A stretch of DNA of 64,000 bases from Dryocosmus kuriphilus. Taxonomy: Eukaryota; Arthropoda; Insecta; Hymenoptera; Cynipidae. The notes beneath the pieces are model-generated. The model ran no database searches. It was not told the DNA's origin and worked only from the letters and a program-made list of their open reading frames with translations. The translations under genes and the position numbers were made by a program. The stretch is from contig CM076189.1 in NCBI GenBank assembly GCA_038277395.1, positions 208,546,011-208,610,010 on the forward strand. Direction: 5' to 3'. Of this stretch, positions 47,541 through 59,660 are shown one piece after another; position 1 is the first letter of the stretch; each line of letters starts with the position of its first letter.

Positions 47541-48970
47541 GTGACCCATGAAATCCGTTTTTTTTTTTAATTCTAAAACCTTAAATCGGAAATTTCTTTC
47601 CTTGGGTGAGAAAATAATTCCCTATTTTTTAAAAAATTTGTAAAATAATATTTAGAGATCGCTATGTATGTTTTTATGTCGAAAACACGAATTCTTAAAG
47701 TTTTTGATTTCTACAGTTTTAATGATCCCATCTTGTGCAATGCAGGAATTTCTTTATCAGGGTTCTATCTGACCTTAAATTTTTTTTCGTATAAAAGAAA
47801 AATTTGTCAGATGGGTATTGGCATCCTTTAAGTTGCGATTTTATGATAAAGTTGAAACTAATAGGTCAAATTCATCTCTAAATTTTTTTTTAATTATGAT
47901 ACTTTCAGGAAATATTACTTACTTTACTGGCAACAATTTCTGGTACTGGAAAAGAAATTTTAAATAATACTTCTACAATTATAAAATAAATTTTTCAACA
48001 AATTTAAAAATCGATATATTCTCGTAAAAGGAAAGTCTGTAAGGGCTCATTATTTATTATATGTAACTGAAAGACATTTCTGAACTAATAAATGATATAT
48101 AAAACAGGTTTTATTTTATTGAAATGAAGAATGTGGACTAATTTGAAGAAAAATAATTTTTTATAATTATAATGAGCTATGACAAGACGCTACTACTTCT
48201 CGTACTGTTTTGAGTAAAAAAAATCAACATCGAGGAAAATCTGGATGCAAAAGATTAAACACAATTTTCCAGCTGATTATTTTTTTTTACTCAAAACAGT
48301 AACAGCAGTAGTAACATCTTATCATAGCATGTTATAATTATAAAAATTATTTTTCTTCAAATTAATCTCTATTTTATATTTTGAAACATAAAACATTTTC
48401 ATATAATATTTATTAGTTCAAAAATTTGTTTTTCAATTAAATATAAAATAATAAGGTATGACAGTTCTTCCTTTCAGGAAAATATATCGATTTTTAAATT
48501 TGTTGAAAAATTGATTTTATAATTGTAGAATATGCATTATTTAAACTTCGTTCTCCAATACTATAAATTATTGCCAGTGAAACAAGCAATATTTCTTGAA
48601 AGATTCATAGTTATAAAAAAATGGTTAGAGATGGAATTTGGCCTATTATTTTCAACTTTATCATAAAATCGCAACTTAAAGGATGTTAATACCCCTCTTA
48701 AAAAATTTTCTTTTTTACCCAACAGATTTTAGTGATACATGGAATCCTGGTAAAGATTTTTCTAGATTACACAAGAGGGAATAATTAAAACGGTAGAAAT
48801 TTAAAACTAATACTTCGAGAATTCATCTTTTCGACATAAAAACCTACATATCCACCTGTAAATATTTTTTCAAAAATTAAAGAAAATAGGTGATCATTTT
48901 GTCACCAAAAGAAGGAAATTTCCGATTTAAGGTTTTATCAAATTCAAGAAAACGGATTTCATGGGGTACC
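47541..48970. mobile_element. Foldback element, ~680-bp arms, ~70-bp loop
   Basis: The left end (CCCATGAAATCCGTTTT at 47545) and right end (complement, 48950-48971) are inverted, and similarity continues through both arms. CCTTAAATCGGAAATTTC at 47580-47597 pairs with 48920-48938, TTGCGATTTTATGATAAAGT at 47834-47853 pairs with 48658-48677, and GCTATGACAAG at 48176 pairs with CTTATCATAGC at 48318. The arms differ by scattered indels. No coding capacity. A transcript would form a long imperfect hairpin. Confidence 0.85.
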
Positions 48971-49389
48971 CATGATTACACATTGCCTAGTGGACAAAAA
49001 TGGTACAGGAAATAGGTAATTTTACAAAAATAAACAAATTTTGAGCTGAAAATTGTATTCACAAGCAACAAAATAAAAATATATAGAGAAAAAGATATCC
49101 AGTAAGGGGAAGTGTACAAATCACGTAAGAGCATAAGGAGGGGGGGGGGGGGGGGTATGAGAACCTGACCTTACCTTACGTGAGGGAGGGGCGATTAAAA
49201 CAACAATTACGTAAGACAACATTTTCTTGCCTCGATCGTGCAAAAACGTTCAAACGACGGTAAAAATTATAATTGTACTACATTATGATATCACTATTTA
49301 CAAAAAATAATTATTTAAATCAGATAAATATAATAACTAATAAATACATAAATAAAAAAGAAATGTTTTATTTCATACCAAGCTTTACC
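48971..49389. other. Spacer with poly(G)
   Basis: A G16 run at 49140-49155 lies between ACGTAAGAGCATAAG and CTTACCTTACGTGAGG, which are loosely inverted, so this may be a small MITE with a G-rich loop. Otherwise featureless. Confidence 0.5.
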
Positions 49390-50560
49390 CCCCTTGGACT
49401 GGGAAAATCTTCAGAATATTCTACATTTATCAAAAAACTTTTTAGAAAATTTTTCAAAATTCGAGAAAATTCCAGAAGATTCTATATTATTCTAGAAATT
49501 TGTTGAATATTTTAGAAAAAAGAAAGTTCCAAAAGACTCCATATTCTTTAAGTACATGGTAGAATATTCAATCTCAGTACATCCTAGGAATGAGAGAGAA
49601 TTGAAGAAATTAATAAAGAATGCTCAATAAAATTCCAAAACAATCTAATGAATTTAATACTAGTTTAGGATGTTCAAGATCATACTAGATGTTTCTAGAA
49701 TATTTTAGAAATTCCGGAACATTGACTGAATGTTTAATAAAATTCTAAGCTGTTCTAGAAAATTCTAGAAGATTCTATATTGCTCAAGAATATTGTAGAA
49801 TATTTGTGAAAATTCCAGAACATTCCTTACGGTTGCACTCTTCAGAAACATTGTAGAATATTACGTAATTGTTCGAGAATTTCAGAAATTAATAAAAAAT
49901 GCTCAATAAAGTTTTAAACTATTTTATAAAATTCCAGAGTATTCTACAAGACCTCAGATTCTTAAAGAAAATTGAAGAATATTCTATTCGAGACGTTTGA
50001 GAATAATCAGGCAATGTCAAAAAAGTTTAACAGATTATTCTATCAGTAGAAGAATATACCAGTAACTTCTAGAACACTCCTTATTATTCAGATCTAAATT
50101 CCAAACTATTCTAGAAAATTTGAAAACATTAAAGAATTCCAGAATCATCAAGAACATTCCGGAATATTTGAAAACGGTTAAGAACATTCCAAAATTTTTA
50201 CATTATTTTTAAAATAAAGAATGTTGAATTTAATTCTGAACCATTCTATAGAATTTCAGAAATTTCCAAAAGATTCTATTCCAGAATGTTCAAGAATATT
50301 TTATAAGAGTCGTGAATAGTCCAAAGAGGAATTTAGGATGTTAAAATTGGAGTAATACAATTTTTCCTCTCCTTTTTCCTTTGACCGTGAATTATTAATC
50401 CATAAGATAATTAACAATTTTCCGAAAGTGAAGGAAAATGTTAAAAAGTATATTTATGGAGGAATTTAGGTTCAGATAAAAATTACGTAATATTCTAGAG
50501 CATTTCAGAACATTTTAGAATACTGAATAACTTTCAAGATCATTTCAGAACATTACAATA
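49390..50560. repeat. 10-bp-periodic TTCnnGAA field (heat-shock-element-like)
   Basis: Alternating TTC and GAA triplets 5 bp apart recur for about 1.2 kb. Two stretches have five contiguous perfect boxes: 49460-49482 (TTCgaGAAaaTTCcaGAAga then TTC) and 49753-49775 (TTCtaGAAaaTTCtaGAAga then TTC). This matches the consensus of HSF binding sites, inverted nGAAn pentamers, for which three boxes suffice. Related sequence flanks cassette X (25730-25830, 28190-28290) and lies at 34400-34520. Whether HSF binds is unknown; simple-repeat expansion of TTCTAGAA is an alternative. Confidence 0.65.
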
Positions 50561-52452
50561 TTCGAATATATTCGCAGAATTATAAAATACCAAAAGGAGA
50601 GAAAGCTGGTTCAAAAATAGGTATTAAGTTAATAAAGACTTTATTAAGTTTATTAGAACGGAAAATAATACGATTGAGTTTTCTGTGAGTGGATTAAAAA
50701 GAACTTTGAGGTTAAGACTTGAAACAATCTGTTCTATATTATAAGAGGAAAAGGAAACTTTGAAAGTAAGATGGTAGGATTATTCGTAACTTTATCGAAT
50801 CCGGCGACACCTGTGGACGGAGGAATATGATGGTGGAACTACTAAAATTCTCAAGATTTCAGGAAAGGGATAGGTCGTATTTCACATTTATGATTCTTAT
50901 TGAAATCTCAAGAGAATCTTGAGGGAAACCCAGCAATTTCACATGCCAATTACGACCTTTCCGGGTCGAGAAGCGCTCGATTGGAAATTTACGTTGAACT
51001 CTACTTTAGATTCGAATGCAGCGTCACGTAACTCGGTAACTTTCTCGCTCTCATGAAACTCTACAAGTTCATGTCGCAAGATGGATACATGGAAAAAAAT
51101 AATCTAAAGTTTCGCGCAATTGAAAATATTCGAAGGCGATAAAAATGTACTTTCCATAAAATGCATTTAATCATTTTTACTAGAAAGTTCTTATTTTATT
51201 ATGAAAAAGTAATTCAGTCTTAAAGTTTTGTAAGCTGAGCTTCTACTTGTGGGACTTGTTCATTAAGGACCGCATTCACTGTTTTATTAGGTAGGATTTA
51301 CACGCTTATAAGGACTTAGAAGTTAAGCTCTACTAGCTTACACATAAATCATTCTGACTTTTACAATGGAGATTTCAACTTCATTGTTCTCATTCTCGGA
51401 CTTTCATAAATAAATAAAAAATATTTGACTAATATATTAAGTCACAATATTTTCACGAGACTATATAGTCAGAAGCTGAGTCGTTAAATTTTAATGATCG
51501 CCAAGTGCATCTGTCGATCAATCTCAAGGAAGCTCACTTGAAAATTGCCTCTTCGAGAATCGTGAAATTGGAACGTGTGATGTGAATAAAAAATCAGAGT
51601 GACGCTTGTTTTAAGAAATTTCATTTTATAAACTTATATAATCTTTACAATTTAAAGAATCCTTATTCTACAGCAATAAATTATAGAGAACTCAGAAAGT
51701 TTAGCCATTATCTCAAAGTCTTCGGGAGTTTTGTCAGCGATTCCGGTAGCCATTATCGGCATATAATCGGCATTACTTATTAAACTTGTTTAGTGGGGGT
51801 GTAGCGACAGTAGAGAATGCACGATTAAATGAGTAAACTTCTCAAATAAGGCGAAATGTGCTCCTATAATTCAAGACGATGCAGCGTGTATTTTCATGAA
51901 CAGCTTCGAACTTGAGTTTTCATCGCACGAGGTATAAGAGGATCTATTCATGGAAGACGGGCTACAAAGTTACATTAGTTAACCAGGTCTTGATACTTGA
52001 TCGTTTCTAGAGCCCTGGAGACGAGCGATGTTTCTCAAATAAGGATATTACTTGAACATCGCGATCAGTGTTTATACACAACAACGGAGCGCAAAATTGT
52101 CTTACTTTATTTAATGAAACTTTGCGTGAATTAATAAAAAGCGTGAGGGTAGAAAATAAGATGATTAAAGACTGAGGTATAAGAAGACGAAACTAATTTC
52201 GTTACTATCGTATGAATGTCTGACCTAAGCGGTATTACTCTACTCGATGAACTGCTCTCTTGTCGTGCCTGACAACGCGTGGATTATTCTACTAGGTATA
52301 TAGTTTCAATACATTATTCACTATTATTATTTGAATTTATGTTTAATAAAAATTGAAACATGAAATAATAATTTTATGATACGAATTACATGCGTCCCTG
52401 ATTGAAAATGACCCAATAGAATGGATGCGGAATTGAAATCGATGAAACTATA
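50561..52452. other. Anonymous DNA
   Basis: No gene, RNA or repeat was recognised. The composition is moderately AT-rich, less repetitive than the flanks, and it may be single-copy host sequence. Confidence 0.45.
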
Positions 52453-53591
52453 TAGACCGGGAGGCCGTGACAGAAAGTTGATAATGATTAGTTCGCGTCT
52501 GCGAATTTAAGGGGCAATTATTACATGACTTTGACACATTATAAGCGTATAAAGAAATTTTCTCCGATTGCAACGAAGTTGCGAACTAATTGTTCATCTG
52601 CACTCCAGAAACAATGTTTTTAACAATTAGTTCGCGTCTGCATAGTAGTTTTTGTGAATCCTTGAAAAAAATAATCCAGCGCAAGCTAATCTGCAGACGA
52701 TTCCCGCGTACAGAAAAATCAGAAATAAAATACTTACCTTGCAAAAAATATTAGCATTTTAAAACAATAAGTTCGCGTCTGCCATTTAACTGATTTAGCA
52801 TTAATGATGTGAAAATCGTCAAAAAAAAAGCTTTGCAGACGATTACGACATGCGCATGCGTTCGCGGTGAGTTTTAAAAAATGTATTATTTTATCACACT
52901 ATGTAATGATAAGTTCGGACTTGAAACACAATTTTTTATAAAGTTTATGCGATTAAGTGTTGATATAATCATTGGCAGACATTTTTTACTAGCCCAGCAT
53001 TTTAAAAAATAATTCGAAACATGTAAAAATGTTGACCATGTTTTTAAGAATTAGTTCGCGTCTGTCATTCTAGTTTCATTAAATTTCTGACAAAAAATGA
53101 TGATTTATCAATTGGAAGACGATTTGAGTACGCAGAAGACTACATATAATAATAACAAATTGCAAAAAGACTTAAAAATTCTTAAACGATTAGTTCGCGT
53201 CTGCCCTTCTAGTTTCATAAAATTTATGATAAAAAATGATGATTCAACAATTGGCAGACGATTTGACTATGCACAAGACAACGTACATTAATAACAATAT
53301 TGCAAAAAAACTTAAATGTTTTGAAACAATTAGTTCGCGTCTGCTCTTTTAGTTACATGAAATTTATGATGAAAAATGATGATTTGACAATTGGCAGACG
53401 ATTTGAGTATGCAAAAGATAATATACAATACTAAAAAAATTGCAAAAAAATGTAAATGTTGTTGAACGATTAGTTCGCGTCTGCCCTTCTAGTTTCAGGA
53501 AGTTTATGATGAAAAATGATGATTCTACAATTGGCAGACGATTTGAGTATGCACAAGACAATATACATTAATAACAAAATTGCAAAAAAAA

Positions 53592-54320
53592 AATTAAAGC
53601 CCTGGCGGAACGCCCGAACGCAGTGGTTATGCTACAGTGTAACCGTAAAGTAATCTCGCGATTTATAAAATTAAAGAAGCAAAATAAATGTTTGAATTGT
53701 TGTTATTTGAATTCTACGTTAAATTTTACGTTAGAAAATCGCCCTCTAAATGCAAAAAGTTTATGTTACGGCGTTAGAAGCTAAAAAACATTTTACAAAA
53801 TGTTGTTTAGCTTCTAACGCCGAAAAATAAAATTTTTTTCATTTGAAGGGTTCACTCAGGTTTAAAAAGAATCAAGTGCAGTAATAAATTTAAGTGTAAT
53901 TTACAAATTAATATTTTTCAGGAATTTATCCATGTCGGTTCATAAAAATAAATTATTTATTGAATTATTGTTCGAAGTAAATTATAAAAATAATGTATCC
54001 CATTTCAAATGTTGAAATAAGTAATATAGTTTGAGTAAAATTGCATGTGCGATTCTCACTATGCAAACAAACATAAGTTGCACAGAAACAAAATTGAAAC
54101 CAGTGGATGCAAAGACTTTGGAAAAAATGGAATTTGTTGCATTAAATGCAAAATAATTTAAATTCATAATTTAATTATTTCACTCATGTGAATGACAAAA
54201 ACTCGACACTTATAAGTCATTGTTTTAAAACTCCCGCGGAAGTTCCGCCATTTTCTCAAAATTTTCGTCTGCTGCGATAAGACAAATGTTGTCTATGATT
54301 GTGTATATTTCTTTAAATAC
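53592..54320. other. Unique core of the foldback element
   Basis: This single-copy spacer sits between the two arrays. It contains the 54-nt hairpin, a CTGGCGGAACGCCCG patch and, near the right edge, GCGGAAGTTCCGCC. Short frames only (for example 61 codons on the minus strand at 53982-54167); no family recognised. Confidence 0.6.
53769..53822. other. 54-nt near-perfect hairpin/palindrome
   Basis: The left arm starts CGGCGTTAGAAGCTAAA and the right arm ends TTTAGCTTCTAACGCCG. 25 of 26 positions pair, with one mismatch (position 18 with 37) and a 2-nt centre. It lies near the middle of the foldback element. It could extrude as a cruciform or be a nested palindromic insertion; the loop is too small for a typical miRNA precursor. 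Confidence 0.92.
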
Positions 54321-55409
54321 ACAGATTTTCTGCCAATTGTCGAATCATAATTTTTTATCACAAATTTCATGAAACTAGAAGGGCAGACGCGAACTAATCG
54401 TTTAAAAACATTTAAGTTTTTTTTGCAAATTTGTCATTATTGTATATTGTCCTCTGCATACTCAAATCGTCTGCCAATTGTCGAATCATCATTTTTCATC
54501 ATAAATTTCATGAAACTAGAAGAGCAGACGCGAACTAATTGTTTCAAAACATTTAAGTTTTTTTGCAATATTTTTATCATTCTATATTGTCCTTTGCATA
54601 CTCAAATCATCTGCAATTGTCGAATCATTATTTGTCATCATAAATTTCATAAAACTAGAAGGGCAGATGCGAACTAATCGTTTGAAAAAACATTTAAGTT
54701 TTTTTGCAATTTTGTTATTATTGTATATTGTCCTGTGCACACTCAAATCGCCTGCCAATTGTCAAATCATTATTTTTGTGGATAAATTTCATAAAAATAG
54801 AATGGCAGACGCGAACTAATTGTTAAAAACTTAGACTAAATTTTTACCACTTTGCTTGCGTCTGCTAACTATGTAAACATTTTCAAAACGTCTGCGATTT
54901 TTTTTAGTCATAAAAATAACATCTTACGCATATTAAATTGGCAGACACTAATTAATCATTACATAGTGTGATAAAATAATGCAGTTTTTAAAACTCACCG
55001 CGAACGCATACGCGTGTCGTAATCATCTGCAAAGTTGTTTTTGACGATTTTCACATCATTAATGATGAATCAGTTAAATGGCAGACGTGAACTTATTGTT
55101 TTAAAATGCTAATATTTTTTGCAAGGTAAATATCTTATTCATGATTTTTTTGTACGCGGACATCGTCTGCAGATTAGCTTGCGCTGGATTATTTTTTTCA
55201 AGGTTTCACAAAAACTACTTTGCAGACGCGAACTAATTGTTAAAAACATGGTTCTGGAGTACAGATGAACAATTAGTTTTCAACGTCGTTGCAATCAGAG
55301 AAAATTTTTTTATACACTTATAATGCGTCAAATTCATGTAATAATTGACCCTTAAATTGGCAGACGCGAACTAATCATTATCAACTTTCTGTCACGGCCT
55401 CCCGGTCTA

Positions 55410-56689
55410 ATAGTTTATAAATGAAAAAGGAAGTTCACAATGAAACATCAATGCGAACTTTCAACCTTGACAGTTTATTCGAAGCCGCAAAAAAATTTAA
55501 AAGTTATTCTCGCGAAGTTTTCAAGTTTCTATAAGACAGAGGTGTTGAAGAAGTTATAAAGACTCCCGTTGTGGCAGAACGTTTCGCGAAAAGGTACGAA
55601 ATCGTTCAAAAATGACTTCCTTGAATCATAATTTTTCCACCTCGTCGCGACACGTCCTGTGATCTTTTATTCCGCCTAAGATTGAGAGAGAAAAACTTTG
55701 TTCTTTACTGAGTTTCTGATATAACTGTCCCATTTTCTCTTCCGGACAGTTTAGAGTGAAAAGGAAACAGTATTAACTAAAGTTTCCTGTTTAAACTCGG
55801 GAATAAATGATTTAGTCCATATTCATTAATTGTTTTATAATCCGTAATTTAAGGTTGAAAAATTTACGTAAATGTGTATCAAGCTAAGATTTGAAGGAAA
55901 ATGAAAATTTTGTTGAACTCACCAATATTTTTCTTCTTGGAAGATATTATTGGATACTATTTAGGACTAAAAAATCATAATTTATTTACAGAATTGCATT
56001 TTTGTAGTGAAAATATGACGTATATTCTGAAATGGGAGACTGGATTAAAAACCGAAACTTCAACCCACGTCTTTTATGTAGGGGAATAAAAAACGACTTG
56101 CGGTGGAGAGTCGAGTGTCACAATGAAATGCTTTTCCGGGATTTGTACGAGAATACGTGACGAGGATAGATGCGGTGAGAAATATTTGAGAAAAGAGGGA
56201 TTGTAAAAAAAGAGTAGAATTTTAGCAGTGATGGCGAAAAGTAAAATCTTATTCGTGTTCATACATTTCAGCTTCGTGAAAAAGAAACATTTCCAGAATC
56301 AGTTTCACGGTCATTGAAAATTCTCAAAAGTGGTATTGTGGAGCTTATAAAAGACATTTCTAGATTTCCTAAAATATTAATAAATTATATTTCTATTTGG
56401 TGAATTGTGAATATAGTTACATTCAAGTACAAAAGTCAATGAATTCATGCGCAACGGATAGATGTAATCAAAGCGAGGTACTAATGGAACTTATTCAAAA
56501 TTAGAAGGACGTACAGAATCGACGTCGTTTTCGCTTGGACGGGCTTTAACTAAGAGCGGCGTCCTAGAAGCTTCGCTGCATTCTTTGAAGTCTGTCCAGA
56601 GCATAGACGAAATCAGCAAAAAAGAAAACCGACTAATTGAATCGAAGCTTTCTTGAATCTGGACCAAGTGTGCTTTCGAAAAAAATACA
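55410..56689. other. Anonymous DNA
   Basis: No supported feature; short frames at 55901-56089 and 56074-56262 are unrecognised. Confidence 0.45.
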
Positions 56690-56729
56690 AAAAAATCTGC
56701 CCACATCGCGAGCACTTTCTCATCGCGAG

Positions 56730-57793
56730 CACTGAAAGAAATAATTGGACGGTAAAAAAATAATTCCAGTTATTCCAACCATATTGTATTGTCTGCTCAG
56801 CTACCATCATACGGATATAGGCTATTCTAGGCATACCATGATGGTTACTTATTTGCTATAGACCAAGCATAATCATATACGTAAAAGATCTTAAATCGTG
56901 TGTCTGAGTTATAAACTTGTACGGCTGAATATTTCATATATAATAAGAGTTTGCATGATCCACCTTTACTGGAATGCTCACATCGCGGGCATAATAAAAT
57001 GTAGAACCCTGGACCTGTAGCAATAAATGATTTATTATTAATAAAAGGTTTTCTAGTGAAATCCTGAATAAAAACATGCACAACTGGACGAAATATAAAT
57101 GCACATATGTAGTATAAATCAAGTCTTTTGAAGTTTTCTATAGAGTTCGATTAGAAAAAATGTTTTATGTACTCATGCAATTTGAAGTTACATTTTCACG
57201 TCCACTATTGAACTCTTCAAAACCAAGAGCCTATAGCATGTTTCTAAATGACATTTAGAGTGCACCACAAAACCATTATATCCTTCGATTTTCACTAAAC
57301 AAAACGTTTATTAATGGGATATTCATCCCTAATTTGTTGATTAACGAATGTAAAACGAAATTCGTGAGTAAGCCGCACAAGCCTTACAGCTGATTGTGTC
57401 AAGTGATACTGATGTCAAAGCGCATATGATGGGCGCTGAATCAAGCAACCAGCCGCATGCCCAATGCAACACTTTAATACAGTGCTGTTTCGAACAGATA
57501 GTTAATTAAATTATATGTTCAGTATGTCCGCAAGACCCCAGCATAAAATGCTTGTACCTGCATTATAATATTTGGATATATTAATTATATTGGCTATTCG
57601 AGATTCTTCTCAATAGGCGTTTCAATCAAACAAACTTTCTTTGCCATATGAACCTGGCTAATTTTCTTATTCGTACGTACGTGATAATGCTTAAAAGACT
57701 TATAGCTGATACAGCACAATTTTCTTTCTAATTCAGTTAGAAATTCTCAAGCAAACTCATATTGCTAATGATCCCCAGATATTTCTTTCAGTG
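56730..57793. mobile_element. TIR element of 1.06 kb inside copy F
   Basis: The ends are perfect 13-bp inverted repeats, CACTGAAAGAAAT (56730-56742) and ATTTCTTTCAGTG (57781-57793), exactly where copy F is interrupted (CGCGAG / CGCTATGCGCGCC). A target duplication is not obvious. No transposase ORF; superfamily undetermined, and the CACTG start would allow a hAT- or CACTA/Chapaev-like origin. Confidence 0.65.
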
Positions 57794-58470
57794 CGCTATG
57801 CGCGCCGCGCTTTGTACTCGATTATGTGTTTGTCTCGCGCTTCGCGTACGATAACGCTTTTTCCATTCGCTACGTGCTCGGCATTTGTACTTCCCACACA
57901 TCTGTAAAGTGTACACAGACCTTTTAAAGTTAAATATCAAACCATTGACAACTTCAATTTTGTAATTGTGAAATTTACGGTAGTTCTTCTTCGGCTTTAA
58001 AGAATACGTTCTAATCACGCGTTCGCGCTTCGCACCCGACTACGGCGTGTCAAAAATGTGAAAATTTGCTATATTATGTTAAACTCTGTATTGAATAATA
58101 AAAAATAAATTACAAATTTTATTTTTGAAGGTTAATTGAATCATTAAATATTTAATAAAAATAAGTAATGCTTCCTGTATGAGGGAGCAAATACTTTTGT
58201 TATTTAATCATATTGAGGAAGCAAAGTGCCGTCAAATGAGCACAAATGAGCACACACCTGAGATCAATTGACATTTACCTTACATACGTGTTTTGGATGG
58301 AAAATGGTCTTTTTTATTATAATAACATTTTTCAAGATTAAAACAAAAAATATGTGTCTTATCGCAAAATCGTGTGAAAAAAATGTGTGCGTCTTTTTGA
58401 GGTGAACAATTTTGCTTAACATTTTTATCGTATCTCGTACAGTTTCGCCGAAAAATTTAATTCTTGATTT

Positions 58471-59660
58471 TTACATTCTCATCAGAGAAGGTATTAGATT
58501 TATGTAAAATTTGACTTTCGCGGATTTCATGAAATCTCCACGTTTTGAGACCCCCTGAGTCAGAAAAAAAACGGTTTTTACGACGGTGTCTGTCTGTCTG
58601 TTGTCGTTGTCGCTGTTGTCGTTGTCGTCGTTGTCGTTGTCGTCGTTGTCGTCGTCGTCGTTGGAGCCTGTTCCCACGATAACTTTTGAAGGACTAATCG
58701 GATTGGAATGCGCTTTGGTACACTTCTTTAAGGGGTAAAAAGAAAAGACGAGTTCGTTAAGCAGCGGTTTTTGACCAACGGTTATGGTTTTATCCATCAA
58801 AAACTTTTCACAAAATCAAAAAATCCATTTTTCCGGCTAAACTATGAGAGATACAAAAAAAATGTAAGAAAGTAAAATTGTTCATCTCAAAAGTATCTAC
58901 AAATTTTGTCTTAACCGTTTTTTGATAAAATGAACAGTTTTTGTTTTAATCAAGAAAACGCTATTAAAATTAAAAAACTCTGGTTTCCCGCCAAAATATT
59001 CAAGATACAAAAAATTGGTAAAGAACAAAGTTGTTCAATTCAAAAATATCTACAAATTTTGTTTTAACCATTTTTTGGTAAAATGCACGGTTTTTGTTTT
59101 AATCGATAAAACGTTATTAAAAATCAAAATTTTCAAATTTCCCGCCAAACTATGCAAGATACGGAAAAATGATAATAAACAAAGTTGTTCGCCTTAAAAA
59201 GGTCTACAAATTTGCTCTCTATCATTTTTTTGAGCAGACGCGTAGTTTTTGAGTTATTCGTGAAATATGTTATGAAGTATAAAGAAAACCACTTTTCACG
59301 AAAACTTTGCAAGATATGAGAAAATATTAATAAGCAAAATTGTTCACCTTGGAAAGAGCTACACAATTTATTTATAAGACTCATCGTTTTACTTTTAAGA
59401 ATCGAAATCCTGTATTGTGAAAATTTGGAAAATCACAAAGAAACTTTACGAATCTACAATGTGTTTTAAAAAAATGTAATTATCGAGCGCGAAGCGCGAG
59501 TGTCATGATGAGAATGTATTCCTTAAGGGCGATAGAGCCGTAAGTAAAATAGTTCCTTTTGGAATTTTTAATGTAAAGGTTTATAGGATCCATAAACACC
59601 GAGCGCGTAGCGCGAGGTGAATAATTTATCGAGCGCGAAGCGCGAGTGCCGTAAATAACG
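58471..59660 (+). mobile_element. Helentron-like element, copy E, inserted into copy F
   Basis: It starts ACATTCTCATCAGAGAAGG in the T-run of an inverted, older family member. It contains the GTC microsatellite, four ~155-bp units (markers near 58849, 59003, 59157 and 59312), the intact LINE target sequence (59455 region) and palindromes CGAGCGCGAAGCGCGAG (59484, 59630) and CGAGCGCGTAGCGCGAG (59600). The terminal GCCCGC hairpin is missing, so the 3' end is truncated. Confidence 0.75.
58600..58662. repeat. GTCGTT/GTC minisatellite in copy E
   Basis: Irregular TTGTCG/TCG repeats, longer than the matching sites in copies A (1840), B (12250) and D (41330). On the minus strand it yields an Asp/Asn-rich chance frame. 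Confidence 0.9.

Larger units (their letters stand above)
52453..55409. mobile_element. Large foldback element with 8 + 8 subterminal tandem units of ~140 bp
   Basis: The termini TAGACCGGGAGGCCGTGACA and its complement form a long, near-perfect TIR. Each arm is a tandem array. GTTCGCGTCT lies at 52491, 52630, 52771, 52913 (variant), 53054, 53193, 53333 and 53473, and its complement at 54385, 54526, 54665, 54807, 54943, 55083, 55223 and 55362; spacing is 136-142 bp. Most units also hold the opposite word GGCAGACG ~55-65 bp further on, so a unit can itself fold. The ~0.7-kb core has no convincing ORF. TA at the edges (52453, 55408) may be the target duplication. Architecture parallels foldback elements such as Tetris of Drosophila virilis. 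Confidence 0.9.

Noticed and set aside
53769..53822. miRNA precursor
   Set aside because: Stem is almost perfect with a 2-nt loop and inside a transposon; no expression evidence and not the usual bulged 60-70-nt precursor form.
52491..55372. Regular repeats reminiscent of a CRISPR array
   Set aside because: Units are ~140 bp, diverged, arranged in mirror symmetry inside a TIR-bounded element of a eukaryotic genome, with no unique spacers or cas genes.
58471..58800. 109-codon minus-strand ORF with an Asp/Asn-rich run
   Set aside because: The run is a translation of the GTC/GTT microsatellite; the frame is not kept in other copies.
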